Origin: Rathayibacter sp. Leaf185
Lineage (GTDB): Bacteria; Actinomycetota; Actinomycetes; Actinomycetales; Microbacteriaceae
Length of the DNA: 64,000 nt
Direction: 5' to 3'
NCBI RefSeq assembly: GCF_001423885.1
Contig: NZ_LMPP01000001.1
Location: 1,456,134 to 1,520,133 of the forward strand
The first letter of the stretch is position 1; every line of letters begins with the position of its first letter. Below the pieces are notes generated by a model. It saw nothing but the letters and a program-made list of their open reading frames with translations. It did no database searches and was not told where the DNA came from. This document shows positions 16,326 through 25,073 of this stretch, piece after piece. A program made the position numbers and the translations under genes.

Positions 16326-19121
16326 TCAGAGGACCTTTGCGACGTCGCGGCGCTCGGCCGCGGGGGAGAGCACCGAGTGATCGGAGGGGAGGAGATCGTC
16401 GAGCGCGTCGGCGTCGACGGAGGAGGCGATCACCGTGAAGGTGCGTCCGTCTCGGAGCGCGTGCTCGCGCATCGAGTCGAGCTCGCGCCTGATCTGCGTG
16501 CGCAGCAGCGGATCGGTGACCGTGTCGAGGTCGTCGAGCACCAGGATCGGCGGCGCGGTGAGCAGCGCTGAGCGGACCTCGCCGACCGGGTCGGCGGCTC
16601 CCGCGAGCCGCACGAGCCCCACTCGGCCCCGTACGGCGGAGGAGCGGATCGGCACGACGAGCCCGTCGACCTTGAGGCGGCCGGAGTCGGGAGCCAGCCG
16701 GCCCGCGAGCGTGAGCAGCAGGGCGGTGCGGCCCGAGCGGTGCGGCCCGTGCACGACGAGCGCTCCACCGGCGGGGACGCGCACGGCGACGTCGCTGTAG
16801 AGGGGGCCGTCGGGGCCGCCGAGCGTGAGGCCGTCGGCCGCGATCGCGTCGGTCGCGCCGGGCTCCGGCCAGTCGCGGAGCGCGAGCTCCTTGGTGAGCC
16901 CCTCGCCCTCGACGTCGAACGACGGCAGGATCCTGTCGAGCCAGCGCGGCATGTGCCAGGCGCGGTCGCCGAGCAGGTGCAGCACCGCCGGCACGAGGGT
17001 CATCCGCACAATGAACGCGTCGACGAACACCCCCACCGCGAGACCGAGGGCGATCGGCTTGATGCTGGTGTCACCCTCCGGGACGAACGCGGCGAAGACC
17101 GAGAACATGATGATCGCGGCCGCGGTGACCACCTTCGCCGAGCCGACGAAGCCCGACTCCACCGCCGCGCGCGCCGAGCGCCCGTGGACGTAGTCCTCGC
17201 GCATCCGCGAGACGAGGAACACCTCGTAGTCCATCGCGAGCCCGAACAGCACGCCCATCAGGATGATCGGCATGAAGCTGATGATCGGGCCGGTCTTGTC
17301 GACGTGCAGGGCGTCGGCGAACCATCCCCACTCGAAGACCGCCGCGACGGCGCCGAAGGAGGCACCGACCGAGAGCAGGTAGCCGAGAGTCGCCTTGAGC
17401 GGGACCCAGAGCGAGCGGAAGACCATCGTCAGCAGCACCAGCGAGAGGCCGACGACGAGCAGTCCGAAGGGGATCAGCGCCTGGGCGAGACGGTCGGAGA
17501 TGTCGATGCCGACCGCCGACTGCCCGGTCACCGCGAGGTCGACGCCGTACTGCTCCTGAAAGTAGTCGTGCTTGTCGCGGATCTCGGCGACGAGCGCCTT
17601 GGTCGCCTCCGAATCGGGGCTGCCCTCGGGGATCACCTGGATGATGCCGGTGTCGGCGTTCTCGTTCGGGGTGGCGAGCGGCACGGAGGCGACGCCGTCG
17701 AGCCCCTCGATCTCGCTCTTGAGATCGGCCATCAGCCCGAGCGGATCGGTCGAGCCGATGATCGTGCCGGTGACGATGAGGGGGCCGTTGTAGCCGGGGC
17801 CGAAGTTCTCGGCGAGGAGGTCGTAGGTGTCGCGCGCGGGCGTGCCCTCGGCCTGGTAGCCCGCGTCGGGCAGCGCGAGGCGCAGGCTCATCGTCGGGAT
17901 GGTCGCGACTCCGAGGACGCCGACGACGGCGATGATCGTGACGAGCGGGAACCGGGTGACGACGCGGACCCAGCCGCGGAAGAAGCCGGCGGGGACCTCG
18001 GCGGGGGCGTGCGGGTCGGCGTCGACGGCCGCCTCGGGGTCGGTGTGGGCGCCCTTGGCGGCCTTCTGCGCGGCGGCGGCCTTCTTCTTCCTGCGCGGCT
18101 TGGGCCGGAGGCGCTCGCCGGCGAACCCGAGCAGCGCCGGCGTGAGCGTCAGCGCGATGACCACCGCGATCGCGACTCCGCCCGCCGCGGCGATGCCCAT
18201 CGTGGTGAGGAACGGGATGCCCGCGACCGACAGGCCGACGAGGGCGATGATCACGGTCAGGCCGGCGAACACGACGGCGGAGCCGGCGGTCGCCGTGGCG
18301 CGGGCCGTCGACTCCTCGGGGTCCATGCCCTGCCGCAGCTGGTCCTGGTGGCGGCTGATGATGAAGAGGGCGTAGTCGATGCCGACCGCGAGGCCGAGCA
18401 TCAGGGCGAGCAGCGGAGTCGTCGACGAGATCGAGGCGAAGCGCGTGGCGATGAAGATGGCCGACATCGAGAGCGCGACGCCGAGCAGCGCGGTGACCAG
18501 CGGCATGCCGGCCGCGAGGAACGATCCGAACGTGAGCACGAGGACCACGAGGGCGACGACGAGGCCGATCGCCTCGGTGATCGTGACTCCGGGCAGGCTC
18601 TGCGAGAAGAGGTCGCCGCCGAGCGAGACGGTGGTGCCCGCGGGCAGCGCATCTTCGAGCGTGGTCGCCTCGGCCTTCAGGGCGTCGCGCGCCTCGGTCG
18701 AGGTGGTGGTCGCGGAGCCGTCCATCTGCACCGTGATGACGAGGGCGTCGCCCTTCTCGGAGATCGTGCCCTCGATCGTGTCGGAGTAGGGGTCGGTCAC
18801 GGCGGCGACCTCGTCGACTCCCTCGAGCTCGGTCACGGCGTCGCCGACCGGTCCCGAGATCGCCGCGTTCTCGACGCTGCTGCCGTCGGCGGTGACCACG
18901 ACGTAGCGGGCGGACGTGCCGCTGACCTGCGGGAAGGTGCGCTCGAGCTGATCGAGAGCCGTCTGCGACTCGGTCCCCGGGATCGCGAAGGCATTGTCGG
19001 TGCCCTGGTTGAGCAGCAGCGCGCCTCCGCCCGCGAGGACGACGACGGCGAGCCAGAGGACGGCGACGAGACGGTGGGCGCGGTGCACCCAGCGTCCGAG
19101 TCGGTACAGCAGCGACGACAC
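16326..19121 (-). CDS. MMPL/RND transporter with C-terminal degenerate P-loop domain
   Basis: A 931-residue exporter. Residues 1 to about 755 form a full MMPL transporter: 12 membrane helices in two halves, with the SSD-like segment GLAVGIDYALFIISRHQDQL and the second-half counterpart FGLAMDYEVFLVSRMREDY. Residues about 770-925 are extra and ABC-ATPase-like: GPHRSGRT (792-799) is a Walker A with Lys replaced by Arg, and ILVLDDLD (about 859-866) is a Walker B. I see no LSGGQ signature. GTG 19121 has AGGAGACC before it and gives a normal N-terminus; the open frame extends to 19280 through the operators. Likely exports a lipid or drug under TetR control. Confidence 0.9.
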   Translation of the reverse strand: MSSLLYRLGRWVHRAHRLVAVLWLAVVVLAGGGALLLNQGTDNAFAIPGTESQTALDQLERTFPQVSGTSARYVVVTADGSSVENAAISGPVGDAVTELEGVDEVAAVTDPYSDTIEGTISEKGDALVITVQMDGSATTTSTEARDALKAEATTLEDALPAGTTVSLGGDLFSQSLPGVTITEAIGLVVALVVLVLTFGSFLAAGMPLVTALLGVALSMSAIFIATRFASISSTTPLLALMLGLAVGIDYALFIISRHQDQLRQGMDPEESTARATATAGSAVVFAGLTVIIALVGLSVAGIPFLTTMGIAAAGGVAIAVVIALTLTPALLGFAGERLRPKPRRKKKAAAAQKAAKGAHTDPEAAVDADPHAPAEVPAGFFRGWVRVVTRFPLVTIIAVVGVLGVATIPTMSLRLALPDAGYQAEGTPARDTYDLLAENFGPGYNGPLIVTGTIIGSTDPLGLMADLKSEIEGLDGVASVPLATPNENADTGIIQVIPEGSPDSEATKALVAEIRDKHDYFQEQYGVDLAVTGQSAVGIDISDRLAQALIPFGLLVVGLSLVLLTMVFRSLWVPLKATLGYLLSVGASFGAVAAVFEWGWFADALHVDKTGPIISFMPIILMGVLFGLAMDYEVFLVSRMREDYVHGRSARAAVESGFVGSAKVVTAAAIIMFSVFAAFVPEGDTSIKPIALGLAVGVFVDAFIVRMTLVPAVLHLLGDRAWHMPRWLDRILPSFDVEGEGLTKELALRDWPEPGATDAIAADGLTLGGPDGPLYSDVAVRVPAGGALVVHGPHRSGRTALLLTLAGRLAPDSGRLKVDGLVVPIRSSAVRGRVGLVRLAGAADPVGEVRSALLTAPPILVLDDLDTVTDPLLRTQIRRELDSMREHALRDGRTFTVIASSVDADALDDLLPSDHSVLSPAAERRDVAKVL

Positions 19122-19153
19122 GCAGGTCTCCTGACGGTGAGGGGGAGGAAGGC

Positions 19154-19203
19154 GATACGTCTCTGTATCCGATACGTGAATGTATCCGATACAGTCATGT
19201 ATC
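19154..19203. promoter_or_regulatory. Triple tandem TetR operator GATAC-N6-GTATC
   Basis: Three inverted repeats GATAC-N6-GTATC follow each other at 19154-19169, 19171-19186 and 19188-19203, with exact 17-bp spacing. They fill the space between the MMPL-YhgE operon start (19121, minus) and the TetR start (19240, plus). This is the expected place for divergent autoregulation. Half-sites are identical in all copies, while the 6-bp centres differ. Confidence 0.9.
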
Positions 19204-19239
19204 TCAATGCAGCTCCACAGCTCCCGGAGGAGACACAGG

Positions 19240-19884
19240 ATGACGTCCGAGGTCCCGGAGACCGCCCGCCGCAGCCGCACTCGCGAGCGCCTGCTCGACG
19301 CGGCCTACGAGGTCTTCGCCGACGTCGGCGTGCACACCGCCTCGGTCGAGCAGATCAGCGAGGCCGCCGGATTCACGCGCGGCGCCTTCTACTCGAACTT
19401 CTCGAGCAAGGAGGAGCTGTTCTTCGCACTGATGGAGCGCGAGAACGACGCGCGGATCACCACGCTCGTCCAGCAGATGGGGCACAGCCTCCCCAAGGTG
19501 GCCGACGGGCCGCTGACGGCCGAGACCCTCGCCGTGGTCATCCTCGACTTCCTGCAGGGCCCTTTCAACGACAATCGGCGCTGGTGCGTCGTGCAGTCCG
19601 AGTTCGAGCTGCTGGCGCTGCGCGACGCCGCGATCGCACCGCAGTACCGAGACTTCCGCGCGGGCTTCGACGCGTCGCTCGTGCAGATCGTCGACGACGC
19701 GCTGCGCCAGGTGCAGCGCGAGTTCGCGCTCGAGCCGACGACGGCCGTGCGCCTGCTCATCGCGAGCTACGACGACGCGGTGAAGCAGTCGATCCTCGAG
19801 GGCGACTCCGACCCGGGGGCGCTCGAGCGCCTCCGGAGCACCCTCACCGCGGTCGTGCTGGCGATCTCGCGCTCGACGGACTGA
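19240..19884 (+). CDS. TetR/AcrR family repressor of the MMPL-YhgE operon
   Basis: A 214-residue TetR regulator. The HTH is at about 12-60 (RTRERLLDAAYEVFADVGVHTASVEQI, then AAGFTRGAFYSNFSSKEEL), followed by an all-helical ligand-binding domain. GGAGGAG at 19226-19232 sets ATG 19240. It is divergent from the MMPL operon with three identical operators between them, so it almost certainly represses both directions and responds to a transported compound. Confidence 0.93.
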   Translation: MTSEVPETARRSRTRERLLDAAYEVFADVGVHTASVEQISEAAGFTRGAFYSNFSSKEELFFALMERENDARITTLVQQMGHSLPKVADGPLTAETLAVVILDFLQGPFNDNRRWCVVQSEFELLALRDAAIAPQYRDFRAGFDASLVQIVDDALRQVQREFALEPTTAVRLLIASYDDAVKQSILEGDSDPGALERLRSTLTAVVLAISRSTD

Positions 19885-19928
19885 AGGGCGCGTCCCCGGC
19901 GACGCCTCCGCGCGACGAGGATGGACCC

Positions 19929-20816
19929 ATGGAACTGCGTCAGCTCGAACACTTCCTCGCCGTGGCGAAGGAGCAGCACTTCACGCGCGCGGCGAGCGCC
20001 CTGCAGATCTCGCAGTCGGGGCTGTCGGCCTCGATCCGCGCGCTCGAGAGCGAGCTGGGCAGCCCGCTCTTCACGCGCAGCACCCGCCGGGTCGAGCTGA
20101 CCCCGGCCGGGCGCGCGATGCTCGAGGAGTCGGAGCGCTCGGTGGCCAGCGCCGTCGCCGCCCGCGACGCCGTGCTCGCGGTGCAGGGCGTGCTGCGCGG
20201 CAGCCTCGCGGTCGGCACCGAGGAGTGCCTGGGTGGCGTGCACCTGCCGCGCGAGCTCGCGACCTTCCGCCGGCAGCACCCGGGGATCGCGCTGCGGCTC
20301 ATGCACGACGGCTCGGGGACGCTGCTCGACTCCGTCGCGGCCGGACGGCTCGATCTGGCGCTCGTCGCCGACATCGGCTCGACGCCGACCGGGGTACGGA
20401 CGCGGCCGCTGGCCAGCGAGGGCTTCGCGGTGCTCGTGCACCCCGATCATCCGCTCGCCGACCGCGATGAGTGCCGCATCCCGGATCTCGAGGGCGAGAC
20501 GATCGTGGGGCTGCAGGAGCACTGGGGCGCGCGGCACCTGGCGGCGCAGGCGTTCGCCGAGCAGGGCGTTCCGTTCGAGGTCGAGCTCGAGGTCAACGAC
20601 GTGCACACGCTGCTCGACCTCGTCGAGTACGGGATGGGCGTCGCGGTGGTGCCGGCGCACTTCGCCGAGAAGCGGCCCGCGGGGCTCCGGGCGGTGCCGC
20701 TCGACGAGCCGCGGCTGGTCTGGCGGACGATGGTCGCGGTGCCGGAGCGGCCGAGCGCGGCGGCACGCGCCTTCGTGGCGGCGCTGCCGGGCTCGTCGGA
20801 GCAGAACATCAGCTGA
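19929..20816 (+). CDS. LysR family transcriptional regulator
   Basis: A 295-residue LysR regulator. MELRQLEHFLAVAKEQHFTR starts the winged HTH, with LQISQSGLSASIRALESELG as recognition helix, then a two-lobed periplasmic-binding-like effector domain. Its last codons and stop lie inside a 17-bp perfect inverted repeat that probably forms the shared terminator with the convergent aldo/keto reductase. GAGGAT lies 6 nt before the ATG and could be a leaderless -10, though it is a weak match. Target unknown; the two reductases are the closest candidates. Confidence 0.92.
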   Translation: MELRQLEHFLAVAKEQHFTRAASALQISQSGLSASIRALESELGSPLFTRSTRRVELTPAGRAMLEESERSVASAVAARDAVLAVQGVLRGSLAVGTEECLGGVHLPRELATFRRQHPGIALRLMHDGSGTLLDSVAAGRLDLALVADIGSTPTGVRTRPLASEGFAVLVHPDHPLADRDECRIPDLEGETIVGLQEHWGARHLAAQAFAEQGVPFEVELEVNDVHTLLDLVEYGMGVAVVPAHFAEKRPAGLRAVPLDEPRLVWRTMVAVPERPSAAARAFVAALPGSSEQNIS

Positions 20817-20854
20817 GAGGCAGCCTGGCCGGGTCCCCTCAGCTGATGTTCTGC
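20801..20854. terminator. Bidirectional terminator overlapping the lysR end
   Basis: GCAGAACATCAGCTGAG (20801-20817) and its exact inverse (20838-20854) flank a 20-nt loop. The left arm encodes the last residues and stop of the LysR gene. The right arm ends 4 nt before the stop of the convergent aldo/keto reductase. A stem of 17 perfect pairs between convergent genes supports termination in both directions. Confidence 0.85.
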
Positions 20855-20858
20855 CCGC

Positions 20859-21716
20859 TCAGCCGAGCGAGGCGAGCTCCTCCGGCGTGAGCGTCAGGTC
20901 GGCCGCGGTCGCGGAGTCGCGGATGCTCTCGGGCCGCGAGGAGCCGGGGATCGGCAGCACGATCGGCGCCTTCGCCAGCTCCCAGGCCAGGCAGACCACC
21001 TGGGGCGAGACTCCGTGGGCCTCCGCGACCGTGCCGAACGCCGCGTTGCGCGAGCCGAGCTCGGCGGCGGAGGTGATGCCTCCGAGCGGGCTCCACGGCA
21101 GGAACGCGATCCCCAGCTCGGCGCACAGCTCGAGCTCCGGCTCGCTCGAGCGGAACGACGGCGAGAACTGGTTCTGCACCGAGACGAGCCGCGAGCCGAG
21201 GATCCCGTGCGCCTCGCGGATCTGATCGGGGTCGGCGTTCGAGATGCCGGCGCGCACGATGACGCCCTCGTCGAGCAGCTCGACGAGCGCACCGATCGAG
21301 TCGGCGTACGGCACCGACGGGTCCGGCCGGTGGAACTGGTAGAGGCCGATCGCGTCGACGCCGAGGCGCTCGGCGGAGGCGCGGGCCGCCTCCTTCAGGT
21401 GCTCGGGGCGGCCGTCCTGCGTCCAGTTCTCGCCCGGAGGACGCAGGTGCCCGCCCTTCGTCGCGACGAGGACGCCGGAGGTGTCGCCGCCGTAGCTGCG
21501 GAGCGCCTCGGCGATGAGGAGCTCGTTGTGGCCGAGGTCGCCCTCGACGGGCAGGTGGTAGGCGTCGGCCGTGTCGATCAGGGTGACGCCGGCGTCGAGG
21601 GCGGCGTGGATCGTGGCGACCGCTCGCTCGCGGTCGGGGCGGCCCTCGATCGACATCGGCATGCCGCCGAGTCCGATGGCGCCGACCTGGAGGTCGCCGA
21701 TGGTGCGCTGCTTCAT
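20859..21716 (-). CDS. Aldo/keto reductase (NADPH)
   Basis: A 285-residue TIM-barrel oxidoreductase. The catalytic set is Asp48, Tyr53, Lys87 and His129 (LIDTADAYH, TKGGH, YQFHRPD motifs). The C-terminal IPGSSRPESIRDS binds NADPH phosphate. It reduces aldehydes or ketones; substrate unknown. It begins 63 nt after the end of a second aldo/keto reductase on the same strand, so the two may share a transcript. Confidence 0.92.
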   Translation of the reverse strand: MKQRTIGDLQVGAIGLGGMPMSIEGRPDRERAVATIHAALDAGVTLIDTADAYHLPVEGDLGHNELLIAEALRSYGGDTSGVLVATKGGHLRPPGENWTQDGRPEHLKEAARASAERLGVDAIGLYQFHRPDPSVPYADSIGALVELLDEGVIVRAGISNADPDQIREAHGILGSRLVSVQNQFSPSFRSSEPELELCAELGIAFLPWSPLGGITSAAELGSRNAAFGTVAEAHGVSPQVVCLAWELAKAPIVLPIPGSSRPESIRDSATAADLTLTPEELASLG

Positions 21717-21779
21717 GGGTGTGGTCCTTCGTGTGTCTGGAGTGAGAGGAGTGTCAGTGGGGCGATCAGGCGGCGCCGA

Positions 21780-22787
21780 TCACCAGGCGTAGTCCTCCGG
21801 CGCCGTGCGGTGGCCGGGGAAGATCTCGTCGAGGCGGGCGAGGTCGTCGGAGTCGAGGGTGATGTCGACCGCGGCGACCGCGCTCTCGAGCTGCTCCATC
21901 GTCCGGGGTCCCGTGATCGGGCCCGTCACTCCGGGCTGGTGCAGCAGCCAGGCGAGCGCGAGCTCACCCGGCGCGATACCGCGCTGGCGGGCGAAGGCCT
22001 CGTACTGCTCGAGGGCGGGGCGGTGCTTCTCGATCGCCTCGAGACCGCGGGCCGAGGTGCGGCGGCTCCCCGACTCCGTCTTCTCGAGCACGCCGCCGAG
22101 GAGCCCGCCCTGCAGCGGCGACCAGGGGATGACGCCCAGGCCGTAGTGGCGCGCGGCGGGCAGGACCTCGCGCTCGATGTCGCGCACGGTGAGGTTGTAG
22201 ATCGACTGCTCCGAGGCGAGGCCGGTGAAGTGGCGGGCCTTCGCGGCCTCCTGTGCCTGCGCGATGTGCCAGCCGGCGAAGTTGCTCGAGCCGACGTAGA
22301 GCACCTTGCCCTGCTGCACGGCGACCTCCATCGCCTGCCAGATCTCGTCCCACGGGGTCGTGCGATCGACGTGGTGGAACTGGTACAGGTCGATGTGGTC
22401 GGTCTGCAGGCGGCGCAGGCTGTCATCGAGGGCGCGGCGGAGGTTCAGTGCCGAGAGGCGGCCGCCGTTGGGCCAGGAGTCGCGGCCGCGCTCGGATCCG
22501 GGCGCCGCGTACTGCTCCATGTCGCCGAAGAACTTGGTCGCCAGCACCGTGCGCTCGCGGCGCTCGCCGCCCTGCGCGAACCAGCGGCCGACGATCTCCT
22601 CGGTCGCACCGCGCGCGCCCTCGCCGCCGTAGACGTTCGCCGTGTCGAAGAAGTTGACGCCGAGCTCGTGCGCACGATCCATGATCGCGAACGAGTCGGG
22701 CTCGGTGGTCTCGGGGCCGAAGTTCATGGTGCCGAGGATCGCGCGGGAGACGGACAGGCCTGTGCGGCCGAGGTGCGTGTACTGCAT
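21780..22787 (-). CDS. Aldo/keto reductase (second)
   Basis: A 335-residue aldo/keto reductase of the larger YajO/IolS-like type. FFDTANVYGGEG gives Asp and Tyr, LATKFFGDM gives Lys, and YQFHHVDR gives His; TGPITGPRTMEQL closes the cofactor site. It is only distantly similar to the downstream enzyme, so this is not a recent duplication. ATG 22787 is the natural start; upstream frame extension is noncoding in character. Confidence 0.92.
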   Translation of the reverse strand: MQYTHLGRTGLSVSRAILGTMNFGPETTEPDSFAIMDRAHELGVNFFDTANVYGGEGARGATEEIVGRWFAQGGERRERTVLATKFFGDMEQYAAPGSERGRDSWPNGGRLSALNLRRALDDSLRRLQTDHIDLYQFHHVDRTTPWDEIWQAMEVAVQQGKVLYVGSSNFAGWHIAQAQEAAKARHFTGLASEQSIYNLTVRDIEREVLPAARHYGLGVIPWSPLQGGLLGGVLEKTESGSRRTSARGLEAIEKHRPALEQYEAFARQRGIAPGELALAWLLHQPGVTGPITGPRTMEQLESAVAAVDITLDSDDLARLDEIFPGHRTAPEDYAW

Positions 22788-22918
22788 GACCCCCAGCCAA
22801 CGCCTCCCGGGGCCGGGTGTCCAACACGGAGCCGCGATGGGATTCAGCGGCGGTGGAGGTGAATGGCGGCGCGGCGGGGTTCCCGATCGACGCCTCCGCC
22901 CCGGGCTAGAGTCGCGGG

Positions 22919-23536
22919 GTGACCACCAGGACGTACCCCCAGCGCACCGTGATCGCCCTCGCGTCGGTGCTGCTGCTGGCGGGGTGCACGTCGGCACCCG
23001 AGATCTCGGCGACGACTCCCGCGGGATCGGAGTCGTCCGCCGCGGCGGCTCCGGCCGCGACGGCTCCGGCCGAGACCGGCGAGGCGGAGACGGGCCCGCG
23101 GCCGGTCCCGAGCGTCACCCTCACCCCCGAGCCGGTCGTCACCAGCCCCGAGCCGGTGCCCGCGACGGGGGTGTGCGAGATCAGCTACGTCGACGCGGCC
23201 GAGGCCGGCACCGTCGGCGGACTCGACATCGAGGTCGTGCGCGACCGCGGCTCGCGCACCGGCGCCACCGGAGAGGTGACGACGGGGACCGACGGGACCC
23301 CCGCCTCCTATCTGGTGGCCGTGGGCGACGTCAGCGAGAACATCGCCGACCGCTTCTGCGTCAGCGCGGAGTTCCTCGACGCGCTCAACTCGGTGCGCCG
23401 CGACGGCGTCACGATCGACAGCCTCTTCGCGGGCGACACCCTCAATCTCAGTCCCACGACCGTGACCAGCGTCGGCACCCAGAACGGACGCGTGCTCGAG
23501 AATCCCGAGCCCGAGACCCTCCCCGACCAGGACTGA
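22919..23536 (+). CDS. LysM-domain lipoprotein
   Basis: A 205-residue lipoprotein with lipobox LLAGC (Cys23), a Pro/Thr/Ala-rich linker (about 25-80) and a C-terminal LysM-like module (YLVAVGDVSENIADRFCVS, later LFAGDTLNLSP). LysM binds N-acetylglucosamine polymers, so the protein probably sits on the membrane and touches peptidoglycan. Two cysteines (one before and one within the LysM) could pair. GTG 22919 is 6 nt after TAGAGT (22907-22912), so a leaderless mRNA is likely. Confidence 0.85.
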   Translation: MTTRTYPQRTVIALASVLLLAGCTSAPEISATTPAGSESSAAAAPAATAPAETGEAETGPRPVPSVTLTPEPVVTSPEPVPATGVCEISYVDAAEAGTVGGLDIEVVRDRGSRTGATGEVTTGTDGTPASYLVAVGDVSENIADRFCVSAEFLDALNSVRRDGVTIDSLFAGDTLNLSPTTVTSVGTQNGRVLENPEPETLPDQD

Positions 23537-23553
23537 CGGCCCGCGCCCCCTCG

Positions 23554-23606
23554 AGTCCTCAAGAGTTGTCGTACTCGCACGTCGACTACGACAACTCTTG
23601 AGGACT
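23554..23606. repeat. Dispersed palindrome, GTTGTCGTACT family, copy 1
   Basis: A 20-bp perfect inverted repeat (arms 23554-23573 and 23587-23606) around a 13-nt centre that itself pairs TCG/CGA. A diverged copy with the same GTTGTCGTACT and TACGAC cores lies at 25652-25704. It sits between convergent genes, after the LysM lipoprotein and before the end of the small membrane gene. Confidence 0.85.
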
Positions 23607-23637
23607 GGAACGGTTCATCCGCGTGCGGGTGGCGCGG

Positions 23638-23997
23638 TCAGAGGCCGATGACGCCGACGAACGCGGCGGACAGGGCGAGGGTGCCGGCGAAGCCGAGTGC
23701 GCGCGTGCGGCTCCGCGCCGGATCCTCGAGCCACGGGAGCGCGGGCCAGCGCAGCACCGCGCCGGCCGCTCCCGCCGCCACCACGGCAACCAGCACCAGC
23801 CAGGGGACGATCGTCAGCAGCGTCCAGTCGGCGAAGGATCGCACGAGGAACAGGACGATCACCGCCTCCACACCGCGAGTGAGCACCCGCAGGCGATCGC
23901 GGTCGAGGAGTGTCGCGCGGAGCCGGAGGGTCCCGAGCGCGAACCGGACTGCCGTCCAGGCGGCGACGATCAGGGCGATGACGGTGGCGATGATCAC
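23638..23997 (-). CDS. Small integral membrane protein
   Basis: A 119-residue protein with about four hydrophobic segments (residues 1-20, 38-55, 60-80, 95-118) and Arg-rich cytoplasmic loops. GTG 23997 overlaps the stop of the serine hydrolase gene as GTGA. It is the third gene of the ArsR-hydrolase operon. No family recognised. Confidence 0.78.
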   Translation of the reverse strand: MIIATVIALIVAAWTAVRFALGTLRLRATLLDRDRLRVLTRGVEAVIVLFLVRSFADWTLLTIVPWLVLVAVVAAGAAGAVLRWPALPWLEDPARSRTRALGFAGTLALSAAFVGVIGL

Positions 23998-25073
23998 GAG
24001 TCCTCCTCCAGGACGTGGCTGAGCAGTCGCATCCCGAGGCTGTCGACCGTGCTCGCGGTGTTGCCGTTGACGAACACGGCGACGCCGCGCTCCCTGTCCA
24101 TCGCGAGCATCGTCGCGTAGCCGGCGGTGCCTCCGTTGTGCCACGTCGCCGACCCGCCGCCGACGGCCTCGGAGGTGAACCAGGAGAGCCCGATGCGGTC
24201 GCCGTCACCCGCGTCGAACCGCGGATCGAGGACATCGGCGGCCGGAGCACCGAGCGCGGGGTCGTCGGTCAGGAGTGCCTGGGCGTAGCGGGCCATGTCG
24301 GCGGCGGTCGAGCGCACGCCTCCTGCCGGCGCGTAGCCCTCGAGCGTCCAGGCGTCGACCGCGCGGCCCGACTCGGAGGAGCCGGTCGGTGCGCCGGGCG
24401 CGAGGGCGTCGGCCGTGGTCGGGATCGAGCTCGCGTCCATGCCGAGCGGGGCGAAGACGCGGTCGCGCAGGAGGTCGGCGTACTCGACACCCTCTGCGCG
24501 GGCGAGGGCCTGCCCGAGGACGGCGGCGCCGAGGTTGGAGTACGCGACCTCGCCGTCGCCGAGCGGAGCCGCGGCCGCGTGGCGCAGGACGTCGTCCTCC
24601 GAGAACGAGGCGTACGGATCCGCGCCCCGCAGCTGGGCGAGCGCCGTCACGGCCGTGTCGCGCAGGTCGGAGGAGAGGCGGGGCAGCCCTGAGCGATGGC
24701 TCGCCAGCTCCTCGAGGGTGCCGGGGAAGTCGCCGAGCTCGGCGTGGTCGGACGCCGGATCGTCGAGGGCGACCGTGCCGTCCGCCGCGCTCTGGGCGAG
24801 GAGGAGCGAGGTCATGGTCTTGGTCACCGAGCCGATCTCGACCTCGGTGCTCTCGTCGGCCCCGAGCCCGGCGAAGCGGACGCCGTCGGGGGTGACCACC
24901 GCGGCGACGAGCTGGTCGCGCGCGCCTCCTCCGACGTTCTCGTGCAGCCAGTCGGCGATCCCGGCGTCGCCGGTGCGCTCGGCCGAGAGGGCCGGAGTGG
25001 CGGGGCGGAGCAGCACGCCGCCGACCAGGACGGCGAGGGCCGCGGCTCCGGCGGCGATCTTCAGTCGGTTCAT
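23994..25073 (-). CDS. Serine hydrolase (class C beta-lactamase / DD-peptidase-like)
   Basis: A 359-residue exported enzyme with an N-terminal signal anchor (residues 5-25). Ser82 in GSVTK (S-x-x-K), YSN in VAYSNLG and HNGG in WHNGGTAGYA form the beta-lactamase-fold active site with the esterase/peptidase-type HxG triad in place of KTG. It may cleave D-amino acid peptides or esters outside the cell. ATG 25073 overlaps the ArsR stop (ATGA), so its expression is coupled to that regulator. Confidence 0.9.
   Translation of the reverse strand: MNRLKIAAGAAALAVLVGGVLLRPATPALSAERTGDAGIADWLHENVGGGARDQLVAAVVTPDGVRFAGLGADESTEVEIGSVTKTMTSLLLAQSAADGTVALDDPASDHAELGDFPGTLEELASHRSGLPRLSSDLRDTAVTALAQLRGADPYASFSEDDVLRHAAAAPLGDGEVAYSNLGAAVLGQALARAEGVEYADLLRDRVFAPLGMDASSIPTTADALAPGAPTGSSESGRAVDAWTLEGYAPAGGVRSTAADMARYAQALLTDDPALGAPAADVLDPRFDAGDGDRIGLSWFTSEAVGGGSATWHNGGTAGYATMLAMDRERGVAVFVNGNTASTVDSLGMRLLSHVLEEDS

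Noticed and set aside
16740..19239. Long plus-strand open frame opposite the MMPL gene, running on into lysR
   Set aside because: Composition (Arg/Asp/Glu/Gly runs) is that of a shadow; the MMPL transporter on the other strand has clear family motifs. Only the LysR part from 19929 is real.
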